Source: Microbacterium oxydans
GTDB lineage: Bacteria; Actinomycetota; Actinomycetes; Actinomycetales; Microbacteriaceae
Direction of reading: 5' to 3'
Length of the DNA: 64,000 nucleotides
Assembly (NCBI RefSeq): GCF_900095745.1
Contig: NZ_FMIR01000015.1
Location: 186,001 to 250,000, forward strand
Under the pieces are notes generated by a model. The model saw only the letters and a program-made list of their open reading frames with translations, searched no databases and was not told the DNA's origin. The translations under genes and the position numbers were made by a program. Shown piece by piece: positions 15,287 to 25,858 of the stretch; position 1 is the first letter of the stretch, and each line of letters starts with the position of its first letter.

Positions 15287-17440
15287 ATGACCCTCATCAC
15301 CACGCCTTCTGAATCCCCGTCCGAACAGCAGGATGCTGCGGCATCCGCCCCCGCGCAGCCGACGCGCTCCTTCGGCTGGTCGCAGCTCGTCGCGGCCCTG
15401 CCCGGCGCCCTGCGCAAGCTGAACCCCGCAGCCCTCGTCCGCAACCCCGTGATGCTGCTGGTCTGGGTCGGTGCCGCGTTCGCGACCGTGCTGGCGATCG
15501 CCGAGCCCTTCCTCGGCGGCCCGGCCGACTCGGGTGGCACCCCTGTCCCCGCGCCGTTCACCTGGGGCATCGCGGTGTGGCTCTGGCTGACGGTGCTTTT
15601 CGCGAACGTCGCCGAGTCCGTCGCCGAAGGCCGCGGCAAGGCGCAGGCCGCGAGCCTGCGCAAGACCCGCACCAGCACGATGGCCCGCCGAGTGGTCGGC
15701 TACGACGCGGCTTCGGATGCTGCCGCCGAGCGCGCCGATACCCTCGAGGTCTCGTCCGCCGAGCTGCAGCGCGACGATGTCGTGATCGTGGCAGCCGGCG
15801 AGCTGATCCCCGGTGACGGCGACATCATCGCGGGCATCGCGACCGTCGACGAGTCGGCCATCACGGGCGAGAGCGCCCCGGTGATCCGCGAGTCGGGCGG
15901 CGACCGCAGCGCCGTTACCGGCGGCACGCGCGTGCTGTCCGACCGGATCGTGGTGCGCATCACCTCGAAGCCGGGTGAGACGTTCGTCGACCGGATGATC
16001 GCCCTCGTCGAAGGTGCCAGCCGCCAGCGCACCCCGAACGAGATCGCGCTGAACATCCTGCTCGCCAGCCTGTCGATCATCTTCGTGGTCGTGGTGCTCG
16101 CCCTGAACCCGATCGCCTCGTACGCCGCATCACCCGTCAGCATCCCGGTGCTCATCGCCCTGCTCGTCTGCCTGATCCCGACCACCATCGGCGCACTGCT
16201 CTCCGCCATCGGCATCGCCGGGATGGACCGACTCGTGCAGCGCAACGTGCTGGCCATGTCGGGGCGCGCTGTCGAGGCCGCGGGCGACGTCACCACGCTG
16301 CTGCTCGACAAGACCGGCACCATCACCTACGGCAACCGCCGTGCGCACGAGGTCCTGCCCCTCCCGGGCATCGATGCGGACGAGCTGCTGCGGGTCGCGG
16401 CACTGTCGTCGCTCGCAGACCCCACCCCGGAGGGCGCCTCGATCGTCGAGCTCGCCGCCGCCCGCGGCATCCGCGTCACCGCTCCGGAGGATGCCGTGGT
16501 CGTGCCGTTCACCGCGCAGACCCGTATGTCGGGACTCGACCTCGCCGACGGCACGCAGATCCGCAAGGGCGCAGGTTCCGCGGTGCGCGCCTGGCTCCGG
16601 CTCGACGCCGAGGATGCGGAGCTCACCACCCGCACCGACACCGTCGCCGAAAGCGGCGGCACCCCGCTCGTCGTGGCGGTGACGACCCCCGGCGCGGAAG
16701 GCCGCGTCCTCGGCGTCGTGCACCTCAAGGACATCGTCAAGGACGGTCTGCGCGAGCGGTTCGACGAGCTGCGCAGCATGGGCATCCGCACGGTGATGAT
16801 CACGGGCGACAACCCGCTGACCGCGAAGGCGATCGCTGCGGAGGCCGGGGTCGACGACTTCCTCGCCGAGGCGACGCCCGAGGACAAGCTGGCCCTCATC
16901 CGCCGCGAGCAGGAGGGCGGGCGCCTGGTCGCGATGACCGGCGACGGCACGAACGACGCTCCTGCCCTGGCGCAGGCCGACGTCGGCGTCGCCATGAACA
17001 CCGGCACCTCGGCCGCGAAGGAGGCCGGCAACATGGTCGACCTCGACTCCGACCCGACCAAGCTGATCGACATCGTGCGCATCGGCAAGCAGCTGCTCAT
17101 CACCCGGGGCGCTCTCACCACGTTCTCGCTCGCGAACGACGTGGCGAAGTACTTCGCGATCATCCCGGCGATGTTCATGGGGGTGTTCCCCGGACTCGCG
17201 GCGCTCAACGTCATGCAGCTACACTCGCCGGCGTCCGCCGTGACCAGCGCGATCATCTTCAACGCGATCGTGATCGTGTTCCTCATCCCGCTCGCCCTGC
17301 GCGGCGTGAAGTACCGCCCGGCGAGCGCCTCGCAGATCCTGCAGCGCAACCTGCTCATCTACGGACTCGGCGGTGTGATCGCCCCGTTCATCGGCATCAA
17401 GCTCATCGACCTCGTCGTCAGCCTCATCCCGGGCTTCTGA
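15287..17440 (+). CDS. kdpB: KdpB, P-type ATPase catalytic subunit
   Basis: 717 residues. The phosphorylation motif DKTGTIT starts at Asp341, the actuator motif is TGES, the hinge reads TGDNPLTA, and the C-terminal P-domain has [22 protein letters not shown] long polar N-terminus (about 40 residues) precedes the first helix pair. ATG 15287 lies 2 nt after the kdpA stop, and the open frame upstream of it overlaps kdpA and is discounted. It hydrolyses ATP to drive K+ uptake through KdpA. Confidence 0.97.
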   Translation: MTLITTPSESPSEQQDAAASAPAQPTRSFGWSQLVAALPGALRKLNPAALVRNPVMLLVWVGAAFATVLAIAEPFLGGPADSGGTPVPAPFTWGIAVWLWLTVLFANVAESVAEGRGKAQAASLRKTRTSTMARRVVGYDAASDAAAERADTLEVSSAELQRDDVVIVAAGELIPGDGDIIAGIATVDESAITGESAPVIRESGGDRSAVTGGTRVLSDRIVVRITSKPGETFVDRMIALVEGASRQRTPNEIALNILLASLSIIFVVVVLALNPIASYAASPVSIPVLIALLVCLIPTTIGALLSAIGIAGMDRLVQRNVLAMSGRAVEAAGDVTTLLLDKTGTITYGNRRAHEVLPLPGIDADELLRVAALSSLADPTPEGASIVELAAARGIRVTAPEDAVVVPFTAQTRMSGLDLADGTQIRKGAGSAVRAWLRLDAEDAELTTRTDTVAESGGTPLVVAVTTPGAEGRVLGVVHLKDIVKDGLRERFDELRSMGIRTVMITGDNPLTAKAIAAEAGVDDFLAEATPEDKLALIRREQEGGRLVAMTGDGTNDAPALAQADVGVAMNTGTSAAKEAGNMVDLDSDPTKLIDIVRIGKQLLITRGALTTFSLANDVAKYFAIIPAMFMGVFPGLAALNVMQLHSPASAVTSAIIFNAIVIVFLIPLALRGVKYRPASASQILQRNLLIYGLGGVIAPFIGIKLIDLVVSLIPGF

Positions 17441-17465
17441 CCCGGCTCGGAAAAGGAACCCAGAC

Positions 17466-18068
17466 ATGTCCTCCACTCGCACCGCCGCCCGCACCACCGG
17501 GGTCGCCATCCGCGCGATGCTCGTCCTCACCCTCGTGCTCGGCGTCGGCTACACGCTCCTGGTCACGGGCATCGGGCAGCTCGCCCTCCCCTGGCAGGCG
17601 AACGGCTCACCCCTCCCCGACGACAGAGGCAGCTCACTGATCGGCCAGCCGTTCACGGATGCCGACGGCGAGGCCCTGCCGGAGTACTTCCAGTCCCGCC
17701 CCTCCGCGGCCGGCGACGGCTACGACGGGGCAGGGTCCAGCGGCAGCAACCTCGGCCCGGAGAACCCCGACCTGGTCGCGTCCATCGCCGACCGCCAGGC
17801 CGCGATCGCGGAGCGCGAGGGTGTGAAGGCATCCGAGGTGCCGGCCGACGCGGTCACGGCTTCCGGATCGGGCCTCGACCCCCACATCAGCGTCGCCTAC
17901 GCCCTGCTGCAGGTGCCGCGCGTGGCCGAGGCGCGCGGGCTCCCGGAACAGCAGGTGCAGGACCTCGTGGAGTCTAGGATTCAAGGGCGGGATCTGGGAT
18001 TCCTCGGCGAAGAGCGCATCAATGTCGCCGAGCTCAACCTCGCGCTGGACGGCCAGGAGGGCGAATGA
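17466..18068 (+). CDS. kdpC: KdpC, accessory subunit of the Kdp complex
   Basis: 200 residues with one N-terminal transmembrane helix (about 16-37) and a periplasmic-facing domain. Family motifs are GSSLIGQPF, YFQSRPSAAGDGYD, GSNLGP and ASGSGLDPHIS. It increases the ATP affinity of KdpB. AAAAGGAA precedes ATG 17466. The stop overlaps the kdpD start (ATGA). Confidence 0.95.
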   Translation: MSSTRTAARTTGVAIRAMLVLTLVLGVGYTLLVTGIGQLALPWQANGSPLPDDRGSSLIGQPFTDADGEALPEYFQSRPSAAGDGYDGAGSSGSNLGPENPDLVASIADRQAAIAEREGVKASEVPADAVTASGSGLDPHISVAYALLQVPRVAEARGLPEQQVQDLVESRIQGRDLGFLGEERINVAELNLALDGQEGE

Positions 18069-20626
18069 GCGCAGATCGGACGCATCGCCCGACGTCGGAG
18101 CAGTCGCGTCGTGGACGCCTCCGTGTGCTGCTGGGTGCCGCTCCCGGCGTGGGCAAGACGTTCGAGATGCTCGCCGAGGGGCGGCGCCTGCGCGAAGAGG
18201 GACACGACGTCGTCATCGCGATCGTCGAGACCCATGAGCGCGCGGCCACCCTCGCGCAGACGGTCGGACTGCCGGAGGTGCCCCGCCGCGTCGACGACCA
18301 TCGCGGCGTCGCCCTGACCGAACTCGATCTCGACGCCGTGCTCGCCCGGGCTCCCGAGATCGCCCTGGTCGACGAGCTCGCACACACGAACACCCCCGGC
18401 TCGCGGCATCCGAAGCGCTGGCAAGACGTGGACGACCTGCTGGCCGCCGGCATCGACGTCGTCACCACCGTCAACGTGCAGCACATCGAGTCGCTCAACG
18501 CCGTGGTCGAGAAGATCACCGGCATCGCACAGCAGGAGACGATCCCGGATGCCGTGGTGCGGGCGGCGGACGAGATCGAGGTCGTCGACCTGGCGCCCCA
18601 GTCGCTGCGGGATCGGCTCTCCGCGGGGCTGGTGTACCCGGCCGAACGGATCGATGCCGCCCTGTCGAACTACTTCCGCCTCGGCAACCTCACCGCACTG
18701 CGCGAGCTCGCCCTGCTCTGGCTCGCCGACGAGGTCGACAGCGCCCTGCGCACCTACCGCGCCGAGCAGGGGATCGAAGGGAATTGGCAGGCCAGGGAAC
18801 GCGTCGTCGTCGCCCTCACCGGCGGACCGGAAGGCGAGACGCTGCTGCGTCGCGGTGCACGGATCGCCGCCCGCTCGGCCGGAGGAGAGCTGCTGGCCGT
18901 GCACATCTCGGCCCAGGACGGACTGCGCAACGAGACCCCGGGCGCCCTCGCCGCGCAGCGCACCCTCGTGGAATCCCTTGGCGGCAGCTACCACCAGGTG
19001 GTCGGCGACGACATCCCGGCCACCCTGGTCGAGTTCGCACAGGGAGTGGACGCCACGCAGCTCGTCATCGGCGTCAGCCGTCGCAGTCGACTCGCGGCCG
19101 CGCTCACCGGTCCCGGCATCGGCTCGGAGGTGATCCGCCGCTCGGGCGACATCGACGTGCACATCGTCACCCACGCCGCCGCGGGCGGACGCCTCGCCCT
19201 GCCACGGATGACCGGCGGGGCACTCGGCTGGCGGCGGCAGCTGCTGGGCTTCGCGGTCGCCCTCGTGTTCGGACCGCTGCTGTCGTGGGGGATGTTCACC
19301 TTCCGCAGCCCCGAGTCGATCACGGCCGAGGTGCTCGCGTACCAGCTGCTCGTGGTCGTGGTCGCCCTCATCGGCGGCATCCGTCCTGCCGTGTTCGCCG
19401 CGGTGCTGTCCGGCGTCACACTGGACTTCCTCTTCGTCGCGCCGCTGTTCACCATCACGATCGCGCATCCGCTGCACGTGCTCGCCCTCGCCCTGTACGT
19501 GCTCATCGCGATCCTGGTGAGCATCATCGTCGACCAGGCGGCCCGACGCGCCCGCACCGCGCAGCGCGCCACCGCCGAAGCCGAGCTGCTCGCCGCTGTC
19601 GCCGGCAATGTGCTGCGGGGCGACAACGCGGTGCTGGCCCTCGCCAGCCGCACCCGGGAGGCGTTCGGGCTCAGCGGCGTGCGTGTGCTCTCCCCCGACG
19701 GCGACGTGCTCGCGAGCGACGGGGAGCCGGTCGCCGACGGACGCGCCACGAACATCCCGGTCGGCTCACGCCCCGGCGGCGGCCCGCGCGCGGTGCTCGA
19801 ACTGAACGGCGAACCGCTGGCCGGGCCCGAGCGTCGGCTGCTCGACGCGATCGTCGCACAGCTGTCGGCCGCGCTCGAGCACACCGACCTGCGAGCGACC
19901 GCGAGCGAGGCCGAGGCCCTGGCCGAGACCGACCAGGTGCGCAGCGCGCTCCTGTCGGCCGTGAGCCACGATCTGCGGCGCCCGCTGGCCTCGGCCGTCG
20001 CGGCGATCGGCGGGCTCCGCGGTGCGCACGAGCTCTCGGCATCCGACCGCGCGGAGCTGCTCGCCACCGCCGACGAGAGCCTCGCCACGTTGTCGACCCT
20101 GGTCACCGACCTGCTCGACGTCAGCCGCGTGCAGGCCGGGGTGCTCGCCGTCTCCGCCTCGCGGATGGATGCCGCCGGCACGGTGCTCGCCGCCATCGAC
20201 GAGCTCGGACTGGGCCCGGCCGACGTCGAGCTCGCCCTCGACCCCGAGCTGCCGCCGGTGTTCGCCGACCCGGTGCTGCTGCAACGGGTGCTGGTGAACG
20301 TGCTCGCCAACGCGCACCGCCACGCGCCCGAGGGCAGCCGCGTGATCGTCTCGACCAGCACCCTCGGCGATCGCGCCGAGATCAGGGTGATCGACCGCGG
20401 CGACGGCGTCTCGCCCGAGCGGCGGGACCGCATCTTCCAGCCGTTCCAGCGCTTCGGCGACACCGACAACACCACGGGCCTCGGGCTCGGGCTCGCCCTG
20501 TCGCGCGGGTTCGCCGAGGGCATGGGCGGTACCCTGACACCCGAGGACACCCCCGGCGGGGGCCTCACCATGGTCATCTCCCTGCCGCTCGGCGCAGGGC
20601 ATCACGACACGGAGGAGACGGAGTGA
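18065..20626 (+). CDS. kdpD: KdpD, potassium/turgor sensor histidine kinase
   Basis: 853 residues in the usual KdpD order. The N-terminal KdpD domain has Walker A GAAPGVGKT (about 24-32) and VDELAHTN. A universal-stress-like segment covers about 245-370, four closely spaced helices about 395-505 and a GAF-like linker about 525-625. The dimerisation/phosphoacceptor box is SHDLRRPL (His635), and the ATPase domain has NVLANAHRHAP, IDRGDGV and GLGLGLAL. It senses low K+ or ionic stress and phosphorylates KdpE. Starts with ATGA overlap to kdpC and overlaps kdpE by 4 nt (GTGA). Confidence 0.96.
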   Translation: MSADRTHRPTSEQSRRGRLRVLLGAAPGVGKTFEMLAEGRRLREEGHDVVIAIVETHERAATLAQTVGLPEVPRRVDDHRGVALTELDLDAVLARAPEIALVDELAHTNTPGSRHPKRWQDVDDLLAAGIDVVTTVNVQHIESLNAVVEKITGIAQQETIPDAVVRAADEIEVVDLAPQSLRDRLSAGLVYPAERIDAALSNYFRLGNLTALRELALLWLADEVDSALRTYRAEQGIEGNWQARERVVVALTGGPEGETLLRRGARIAARSAGGELLAVHISAQDGLRNETPGALAAQRTLVESLGGSYHQVVGDDIPATLVEFAQGVDATQLVIGVSRRSRLAAALTGPGIGSEVIRRSGDIDVHIVTHAAAGGRLALPRMTGGALGWRRQLLGFAVALVFGPLLSWGMFTFRSPESITAEVLAYQLLVVVVALIGGIRPAVFAAVLSGVTLDFLFVAPLFTITIAHPLHVLALALYVLIAILVSIIVDQAARRARTAQRATAEAELLAAVAGNVLRGDNAVLALASRTREAFGLSGVRVLSPDGDVLASDGEPVADGRATNIPVGSRPGGGPRAVLELNGEPLAGPERRLLDAIVAQLSAALEHTDLRATASEAEALAETDQVRSALLSAVSHDLRRPLASAVAAIGGLRGAHELSASDRAELLATADESLATLSTLVTDLLDVSRVQAGVLAVSASRMDAAGTVLAAIDELGLGPADVELALDPELPPVFADPVLLQRVLVNVLANAHRHAPEGSRVIVSTSTLGDRAEIRVIDRGDGVSPERRDRIFQPFQRFGDTDNTTGLGLGLALSRGFAEGMGGTLTPEDTPGGGLTMVISLPLGAGHHDTEETE

Positions 20627-21294
20627 AGCTCCTCATCGCCGACGACGACCCGCAGATGGTGCGGGCGCTGCGGATCACTCTCGCCGCCCACGGATATGAG
20701 GTCGTCGTGGCGGCCGACGGTGCCGCCGCGGTCGCCGCCGCCGCGCAGACGCACCCCGACCTCATCATGCTCGACCTGGGCATGCCCCGGCTCGACGGCA
20801 TCGAGGTCATCCAGGCGCTGCGCGGATGGACGAACGTGCCGATCATCGTGGTCTCCGGCCGCACCGGTTCTGCCGACAAGGTCGAGGCGCTGGATGCCGG
20901 CGCCGACGACTTCGTGACGAAGCCCTTCCAGATCGACGAACTGCTCGCCCGGCTGCGGGCGCTCTCCCGCCGGTCGATGCCGGCGAACGGGGAGTCGACG
21001 GTGGTGTTCGGCGACGTCGTGGTCGACCTCGCGACGAAGACGGTCACCCGCGCCGGCACCCGCGTGCACCTGACGCCGACCGAGTGGCGGATGCTCGAGC
21101 ACCTGTCGCGGCATCCGGGAGCCCTGGTCACCCGGCAGGATCTGCTGAAGGAGATTTGGGGCAGCGAGCAGGTCTCCGACTCGGGCTACCTGCGGCTGTA
21201 CATGTCGCAGCTGCGCAAGAAGCTCGAGCAGGAGCCGGCCGCGCCGGTGCACCTGCTCACCGAGGCGGGGATGGGCTACCGGCTCGTGCTCTGA
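20623..21294 (+). CDS. kdpE: KdpE, OmpR-family response regulator
   Basis: 223 residues. The receiver domain has an acidic pocket (ADDDPQ), phosphoacceptor Asp51 in LIMLDLGMP and Lys in VTKPF. The winged-helix DNA-binding domain runs from about 130, with LTPTEWRMLEHL and YLRLYMSQLRKKLE. It starts with GTG 20623 inside the kdpD stop. Its 3' end overlaps the convergent TspO-like gene by 19 bp. It is the likely ligand of the CCGTGAG boxes at 13345 and 5425. Confidence 0.95.
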   Translation: MKLLIADDDPQMVRALRITLAAHGYEVVVAADGAAAVAAAAQTHPDLIMLDLGMPRLDGIEVIQALRGWTNVPIIVVSGRTGSADKVEALDAGADDFVTKPFQIDELLARLRALSRRSMPANGESTVVFGDVVVDLATKTVTRAGTRVHLTPTEWRMLEHLSRHPGALVTRQDLLKEIWGSEQVSDSGYLRLYMSQLRKKLEQEPAAPVHLLTEAGMGYRLVL

Positions 21295-22079
21295 GCGGCG
21301 CGTGCACGGCGACGCAGCACCGCCGCGACCCCGACGACGACGAGCAGCACGGCCACGATGATCGCGGTGATCGCCGTCGGGGTGCTCTCGGGCTCCCCGG
21401 TGAGGCGCCCGACCGCGAGCCAGGCCAGACCCCAGGCCGTCGCGAGGGCGGGGGCGATGCGACCTGTCGCCCACGCGGCAGCGGCACCGATCACCAGGAC
21501 GACGACCAGCACGGCGATCGCCCAGGCATCCGCCGCCTGCGCCCAGCTCTCGGGCGCGATCTGGGTCAGCCAGGCCGCCGTGTTCGCGACCGTCGCGATC
21601 GTCACCCAGCCGAAGTGCAGACCGTTCGCCCCGTCGGTGAGGATGCGGTCGGCGAGGTTGCGTGCCGGGAAGCGCCCCAGCACCACGATCACCCGGGCGA
21701 GCACGGCCAGCAGCAGCGCGATCACCACGACCGTGAGCCAGAGCGTCAGAAAGCGCGCGGTGACCAGCCACAGCCCGTTCAGCACCATCGACGCAGCGAT
21801 CCATCCGCCCACGGCCTGCTGGCGAGCATCCTGCCGCTGTGCGGGAAGCGCCTGCCACACCGTGTACGCGATGAGCCCGATGTAGATCAGGGACCAGATC
21901 GAGAAGGCGGGGCCGGCGGGCGCGAGGTATGACCCCTGCGCCGAGAGCGCGCCGTCCTGCAGGTCGTCGACGGATGCTCCGCCGAAGGCTCCTGCGCCCA
22001 CGGCGGCCGCGATCAGCATGAACGATGCCGCCGCGATGATCAGGCTCTGCCGGCCGATGCCCTTCGTTCGTGAGTCCAT
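21276..22079 (-). CDS. TspO/MBR-like tryptophan-rich membrane protein
   Basis: About 267 residues and seven or eight hydrophobic helices. The stretch GPAFSIWSLIYIGLIAYTVWQAL and LNGLWLV resemble TspO family signatures, but the protein is around 100 residues longer than classical five-helix TspO. It fits the longer actinobacterial/eukaryote-like branch. Ligand (porphyrin or other) is unknown. ATG 22079 (MDSRTKG) is chosen; ATG 22091 is also possible. Its end overlaps the kdpE end by 19 bp on the opposite strand. Confidence 0.6.
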   Translation of the reverse strand: MDSRTKGIGRQSLIIAAASFMLIAAAVGAGAFGGASVDDLQDGALSAQGSYLAPAGPAFSIWSLIYIGLIAYTVWQALPAQRQDARQQAVGGWIAASMVLNGLWLVTARFLTLWLTVVVIALLLAVLARVIVVLGRFPARNLADRILTDGANGLHFGWVTIATVANTAAWLTQIAPESWAQAADAWAIAVLVVVLVIGAAAAWATGRIAPALATAWGLAWLAVGRLTGEPESTPTAITAIIVAVLLVVVGVAAVLRRRARAAQSTSR

Positions 22080-22133
22080 GGTCGCGACCATACGGCGTGA
22101 GACGGCCGGTGCGCATCGGGGTTGACACCCGCC

Positions 22134-22166
22134 GAGGTTTTCGCTAACCAGGTTAGGAAAAACCTC
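22134..22166. repeat. 33-bp dyad between the TetR gene and the TspO-like gene
   Basis: The left arm is GAGGTTTT, two unpaired bases, CTAACC; the right arm is GGTTAG, two unpaired bases, AAAACCTC, symmetric about base 22150. The arms begin at the TetR stop and lie 55 bp upstream of the TspO-like start. It could be the terminator of the TetR transcript (no clear T-tract follows) or an operator of the downstream gene. The sequence does not decide which. Confidence 0.5.
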
Positions 22167-22731
22167 AGGCCCGGGTGAAGGCCGCGTCGATCAGGACCTC
22201 GGCCGCACCGCGCGCCTGCACGGCCACGGAGGGGTCTTTCGAGATCGCCGCCGTACTCTGTGCCCCCTCGGCGAGGATCGACAGCTGTGCGGCGAGTGCC
22301 GCGGGTGCACCGGTGTCGGCGACCAGGCCCGCCATGTACTCCTGGAACGACGCCTTGTGCGTGCGCACGATCTCGGCGACCTCGGGGTTCGTCCCGCCGA
22401 GCTCGCCGAACGCGTTGATGAACGCGCAGCCGCGGAAGTCGTCGGCGCAGAACCAGTTCTCGAGGTACCCGTAGACCGCGAGGAGGCGGGCGCGCGGGTC
22501 GTCGCCGGCATCCGTCACCGCCGTCGACAGTCCGGACTCCCACTGGGCGTGCCTGCGGGCGAGGACGGCGGTGACGATGTCGGTCTTCGCGGGAAAGAGG
22601 GAGTAGAGGCGGCGCAGCGACACGCCGGCCGCCGACCGCAGCTCGTCCATGCCCACCGCCGCGAACCCCTTGCGGTAGTAGAGCTCCTCGGCAGCGGCGA
22701 GGATGCGTTCGCTGGCGTCGTCTTCGGTCAT
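22165..22731 (-). CDS. TetR/AcrR-family repressor
   Basis: 188 residues. The helix-turn-helix lies at about 8-55 (RILAAAEELYYRKGFAAVGMDELRSAAGVSLRRLYSLFPAK pattern, an LFPAK variant of the TetR signature). A C-terminal domain contains ENWFCADDFRGCAFINAF, typical of the subgroup that controls small oxidoreductase or hydrolase genes. ATG 22731 is preferred; ATG 22752 would begin inside the -35 of the divergent gene. It very probably represses the neighbouring hydrolase through the twin operators at 22753 and 22788. Confidence 0.85.
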   Translation of the reverse strand: MTEDDASERILAAAEELYYRKGFAAVGMDELRSAAGVSLRRLYSLFPAKTDIVTAVLARRHAQWESGLSTAVTDAGDDPRARLLAVYGYLENWFCADDFRGCAFINAFGELGGTNPEVAEIVRTHKASFQEYMAGLVADTGAPAALAAQLSILAEGAQSTAAISKDPSVAVQARGAAEVLIDAAFTRA

Positions 22732-22745
22732 ACCCAGAAGTTTAC

Positions 22746-23670
<925 letters not shown>

Positions 23671-23676
23671 CCCCGT

Positions 23677-23733
23677 TCGATTCGCGCAAATGGTCCCATT
23701 TCTCCTGGAGATGGGACCATTTGCGCGATTCGA
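23677..23733. terminator. Long hairpin between convergent genes (bidirectional terminator candidate)
   Basis: Two 23-bp arms (23677-23699 and 23711-23733) pair at all but one position around an 11-bp loop, with cores GCAAATGGTCCCAT and ATGGGACCATTTGC. It lies 7 bp after the hydrolase stop and 35 bp before the end of the convergent permease gene. No T-tract follows on either strand. Confidence 0.65.
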
Positions 23734-23767
23734 GGCTGGAAGCGACTCGACGGCGGAAGCGACACGG

Positions 23768-25858
23768 CTACGCGTCGCGCGAGCGCCAGAGCAGCCAGAC
23801 GAAGTACGGGGCTCCGATCAGCGCGACCACGAGTCCGGCGGGCAGCTGGGCGGGGGCGATGACCGTACGCCCGATGGTGTCCGCGACTCCGACGAGCAGA
23901 CCGCCCAGCAGCACCGCGACCGGGATCACCCTGGCGTGCCTGGCACCGACGAGTGCGCGCGCCGCATGCGGGGCGACGAGCCCGACGAAGCCGATCACAC
24001 CGATCGCCGTCACGCTGAGGGCCGCGAGCACCGCCGCCACGACCAGCAGCGTCAGCCGCACGGGCTCGAGGCGGATGCCGACGAGCCGCGGGGTGTCCTC
24101 GTCGAGCGACAGCACGTCGAGCTCACGACGGCTCATCACCACGAACGGCAGCGCGATGGCCAACACGATCGCCAGCGGCAGCACCTGCTCCCACACCCGG
24201 CCGTACGTGGTGCCCGACAGCCAGGTGTAGATCTTCGGGGTGTCCCAGGGGTTCGACCTCAGCAGGAAGAAGGTCGTGAGCGACACGGTGAAGTACGAGA
24301 CGCCGATGCCGATCAACAGGAACCTGTCGGCGTTCAAGCCGCCGCGCCACGACAGCAGGTACACGAGGGCGAAGGCCAACAGCGCACCGGCGATGGCACC
24401 CGCGATCATGCCCGCGGTGGAGGAGACGGCACTCGTGATCACGAGCACCGCGCCGAGGCCGCCGCCGCCCGTGACGCCGAGGATGCTCGGGTCGGCGAGC
24501 GGGTTCCGGCTCACCCCCTGAATGATGGCGCCGGACAGCGCGAGCGCCCCACCGGCGACGACCGCGGCCACGATGCGCGGCGCCCGCTCGTCCAGCGCGA
24601 AGGCGATCGCGGGCGGAGCCTCACCCTGCAGCCACAGCGCGATGTCGCCGGTGAGCAGCCAGGTGTGCCCGGCGAGCAGGCCGAGGACCAGTACCCCGAT
24701 CACCCCCAGCACGACGATCGCCATGGTGATGCGGAAGCGGAGTCGGCTGCGCACGCCGAACCGCACCCGCGGAGGCTCTCGCGTCGGCCCGGCATCGCGC
24801 AGGCGCCGCGCCATGAGCACGAGCACGATCGCTCCGAGGAGCGTGGTCGCGACACCGGTCGGGATGAGGATCGCCGCCTCGGCCCCGATGATCGCCCGCA
24901 GCAGAGCATCCGAGAGGATCACGACGATCGCGCCGAGAAGACCTGCCGCCGGGATCAGGAGCAGGTGGCGGTTCAGACTCGGCACCACCCGCGTCAGCAG
25001 GCGGGCGAGCACAGGCGCGCACAGCCCGACGAAGCCCATCGGCCCCGCGAGCGTCACCGACACCGCGGTGAGCGTGACGGCGAGCAGGATGCCGATGGCC
25101 CGCGTCGAGCGGATCGGCACACCCAGGGAGGATGCCGTGTCGTCGCCGAGCGCCAGGATGTCGAACCGCCGCGCGAGCAGCAGGGCCGCCGCCGTCACCA
25201 CGACCACGACCGGTGCCGCCTGCAGGAACGCGGTCAGCCCCAGCTGCGACAGACTGCCGCTTCCCCACGCCAACAGACCCTTGGTCTCCTCGTCGAAGAG
25301 GATGAGCAGGGTCGAGGTGCCGGCCTGGAACGCGAGGGCCAGCGCCGTGCCCGCGAGGATCAGCCGCGTGGTCGACGACCCCGCGCCACCGGCGAGGCCG
25401 AGCACGATCCCCGCGGCGATGAGGCCGCCGGCGAACGCGACAGCCCCCGAGGCCCACACCGGCACCGCGATGCCGAACGCCGCGAGGGCCGTGACTGCGA
25501 GGTAGGCTCCCGCGGTCACGCCCAGCGTGTCCGGCGAGGCCAGAGCGTTGCGGGCGAGCGACTGGAGGAGGATGCCGGCCACGCCGAGCGCCACCCCCAC
25601 GGCGATGCCCGCGGCGAGGCGTGGAACCCTAGACCCCCACAGCACCTCGGTATCGGCGAACACGGCGCCGCTCGTGCCCTGGGTGAGATGCCAGCAGGCG
25701 ACGGCGACGAGCACGACCGCGAGGGCGACGAGCACGCCGATGCCCGTCAGCAGGGCGCCCGGCCTGCGCCCCTCCGCCCCGTCGGGCGCGACGCCGGGAG
25801 CCGGGCGCGCCGGCTCCGTCGTGGCCGCCGCGTCGTCGAGGCGAAGGGCATCCGTCAC
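23768..25858 (-). CDS. Fused double FecCD-type iron-siderophore ABC permease
   Basis: 696 residues carrying two FecCD permease units in tandem, like FhuB. Unit 1 spans about 35-345 (RVPRLAAGIAVGVALGVAG, then NALASPDTLGVTAG and AGPMGFVGLCAP). Unit 2 spans about 375-695 (RAPRIVAAVVAGGALALSGA, NPLADPSILGVTGG, GVIGFVGLVAPH, ending GAPYFVWLLWRSR). About 20 helices in total, forming the whole membrane channel in one chain. Its ATG overlaps the stop of the upstream binding-protein gene (ATGA at 25855-25858). Partners are the lipoprotein at 25855 and the ATPase at 26918. It is the last gene of the iron operon. Confidence 0.92.
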   Translation of the reverse strand: MTDALRLDDAAATTEPARPAPGVAPDGAEGRRPGALLTGIGVLVALAVVLVAVACWHLTQGTSGAVFADTEVLWGSRVPRLAAGIAVGVALGVAGILLQSLARNALASPDTLGVTAGAYLAVTALAAFGIAVPVWASGAVAFAGGLIAAGIVLGLAGGAGSSTTRLILAGTALALAFQAGTSTLLILFDEETKGLLAWGSGSLSQLGLTAFLQAAPVVVVVTAAALLLARRFDILALGDDTASSLGVPIRSTRAIGILLAVTLTAVSVTLAGPMGFVGLCAPVLARLLTRVVPSLNRHLLLIPAAGLLGAIVVILSDALLRAIIGAEAAILIPTGVATTLLGAIVLVLMARRLRDAGPTREPPRVRFGVRSRLRFRITMAIVVLGVIGVLVLGLLAGHTWLLTGDIALWLQGEAPPAIAFALDERAPRIVAAVVAGGALALSGAIIQGVSRNPLADPSILGVTGGGGLGAVLVITSAVSSTAGMIAGAIAGALLAFALVYLLSWRGGLNADRFLLIGIGVSYFTVSLTTFFLLRSNPWDTPKIYTWLSGTTYGRVWEQVLPLAIVLAIALPFVVMSRRELDVLSLDEDTPRLVGIRLEPVRLTLLVVAAVLAALSVTAIGVIGFVGLVAPHAARALVGARHARVIPVAVLLGGLLVGVADTIGRTVIAPAQLPAGLVVALIGAPYFVWLLWRSRDA

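Noticed and set aside
22122..22150. Plus-strand promoter TTGACA-N17-TAACCA before the TetR gene end
   Set aside because: The -35 is perfect but the -10 is poor, and it would only produce antisense RNA to the TetR gene. There is no supporting feature.
23677..23733. Seventh member of the 19-bp phased elements
   Set aside because: It is a long hairpin but shows no second direct copy at 19 bp, so it is listed only as a terminator candidate.
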